DNA of 64,000 nt from Alphaproteobacteria bacterium (lineage in GTDB: Bacteria; Pseudomonadota; Alphaproteobacteria; Rhodobacterales; Rhodobacteraceae): NCBI GenBank assembly GCA_030427405.1, contig JAUHXK010000002.1:1-64000 (forward strand), given 5' to 3'. Below the pieces are notes generated by a model that saw nothing but the letters and a program-made list of their open reading frames with translations, was not told where the DNA came from and did not search any database. Of the stretch, positions 63,994-64,000 are shown one piece after another (positions within the stretch are counted from its first letter, which is position 1; every line of letters begins with the position of its first letter). A program made the translations under genes and the position numbers.

Positions 63994-64000
63994 TGCACCC
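63993..64000 (+). CDS. soeC: Start of SoeC membrane anchor subunit (partial)
   Basis: Only the first eight bases (ATGCACCC, M-H-P) are in the window. The ATG overlaps the soeB stop, and soeABC is the standard order. SoeC is the integral-membrane quinone-reducing subunit. Identity rests on context alone. Confidence 0.6.

Overview
The window is a chromosomal segment of an alphaproteobacterium, most likely a Rhodobacterales (roseobacter-group) species. This rests on high GC, the gene order of the rif/str ribosomal block, the cbb3 oxidase/FnrL/HemN cluster, the TrcR-type DUF1013 regulator and the TauR/Xsc/TauZ/SoeABC sulfonate genes. The species is inferred from gene content only; there is no rRNA here and I found no tRNA gene, CRISPR array, insertion sequence or prophage.

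1-18.8 kb: core transcription/translation genes on the minus strand, transcribed right to left: secE-nusG, rplK-rplA, rplJ-rplL-rpoB-rpoC, then rpsL-rpsG-fusA-tuf (tuf cut by the window edge). Two plus-strand genes of uncertain role sit inside this block: a rhamnosyltransferase-like protein and an alpha/beta-hydrolase-like protein. Strong terminators and a near-consensus str-operon promoter are visible.

18.9-31.6 kb: a low-oxygen respiration island: ccoG-ccoH-ccoI-ccoS (oxidase maturation), ccoN-O-Q-P (cbb3 oxidase), a tandem universal stress protein, a GlsB-type membrane protein, the oxygen sensor FnrL and the anaerobic haem enzyme HemN. Three exact FNR boxes (TTGAT-N4-RTCAA form) lie before ccoG, between ccoN and usp, and between fnrL and hemN. 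A LysR regulator and a small ORF separate ccoNOQP from ccoGHIS.

31.8-44.7 kb: a reduced EF-G-like GTPase paralogue, a Yej-type peptide ABC transporter (yejABEF), membrane-anchored cytochrome c, prephenate dehydratase, an SRPBCC protein, NudC and a large 5'-nucleotidase/cyclic phosphodiesterase-type protein.

44.7-54.5 kb: the SRP RNA with its own promoter and terminator, an alpha/beta hydrolase, a cobalamin riboswitch in front of a small Cys-rich ferredoxin-like gene, a protein phosphatase, dnaX-ybaB-recR, an RNase T2 whose usual catalytic Glu is Gln, trcR, small unknown exported/membrane proteins and an ArsR-permease pair.

54.6-64 kb: an organosulfonate module, tauR-xsc-ackA-tauZ-soeA-soeB-(soeC). 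Xsc converts sulfoacetaldehyde plus phosphate to acetyl phosphate and sulfite; AckA can turn acetyl phosphate into acetate plus ATP; TauZ is a candidate sulfite/sulfate exporter and SoeABC oxidises sulfite. Paired direct-repeat TauR-like boxes occur before both tauR and xsc.
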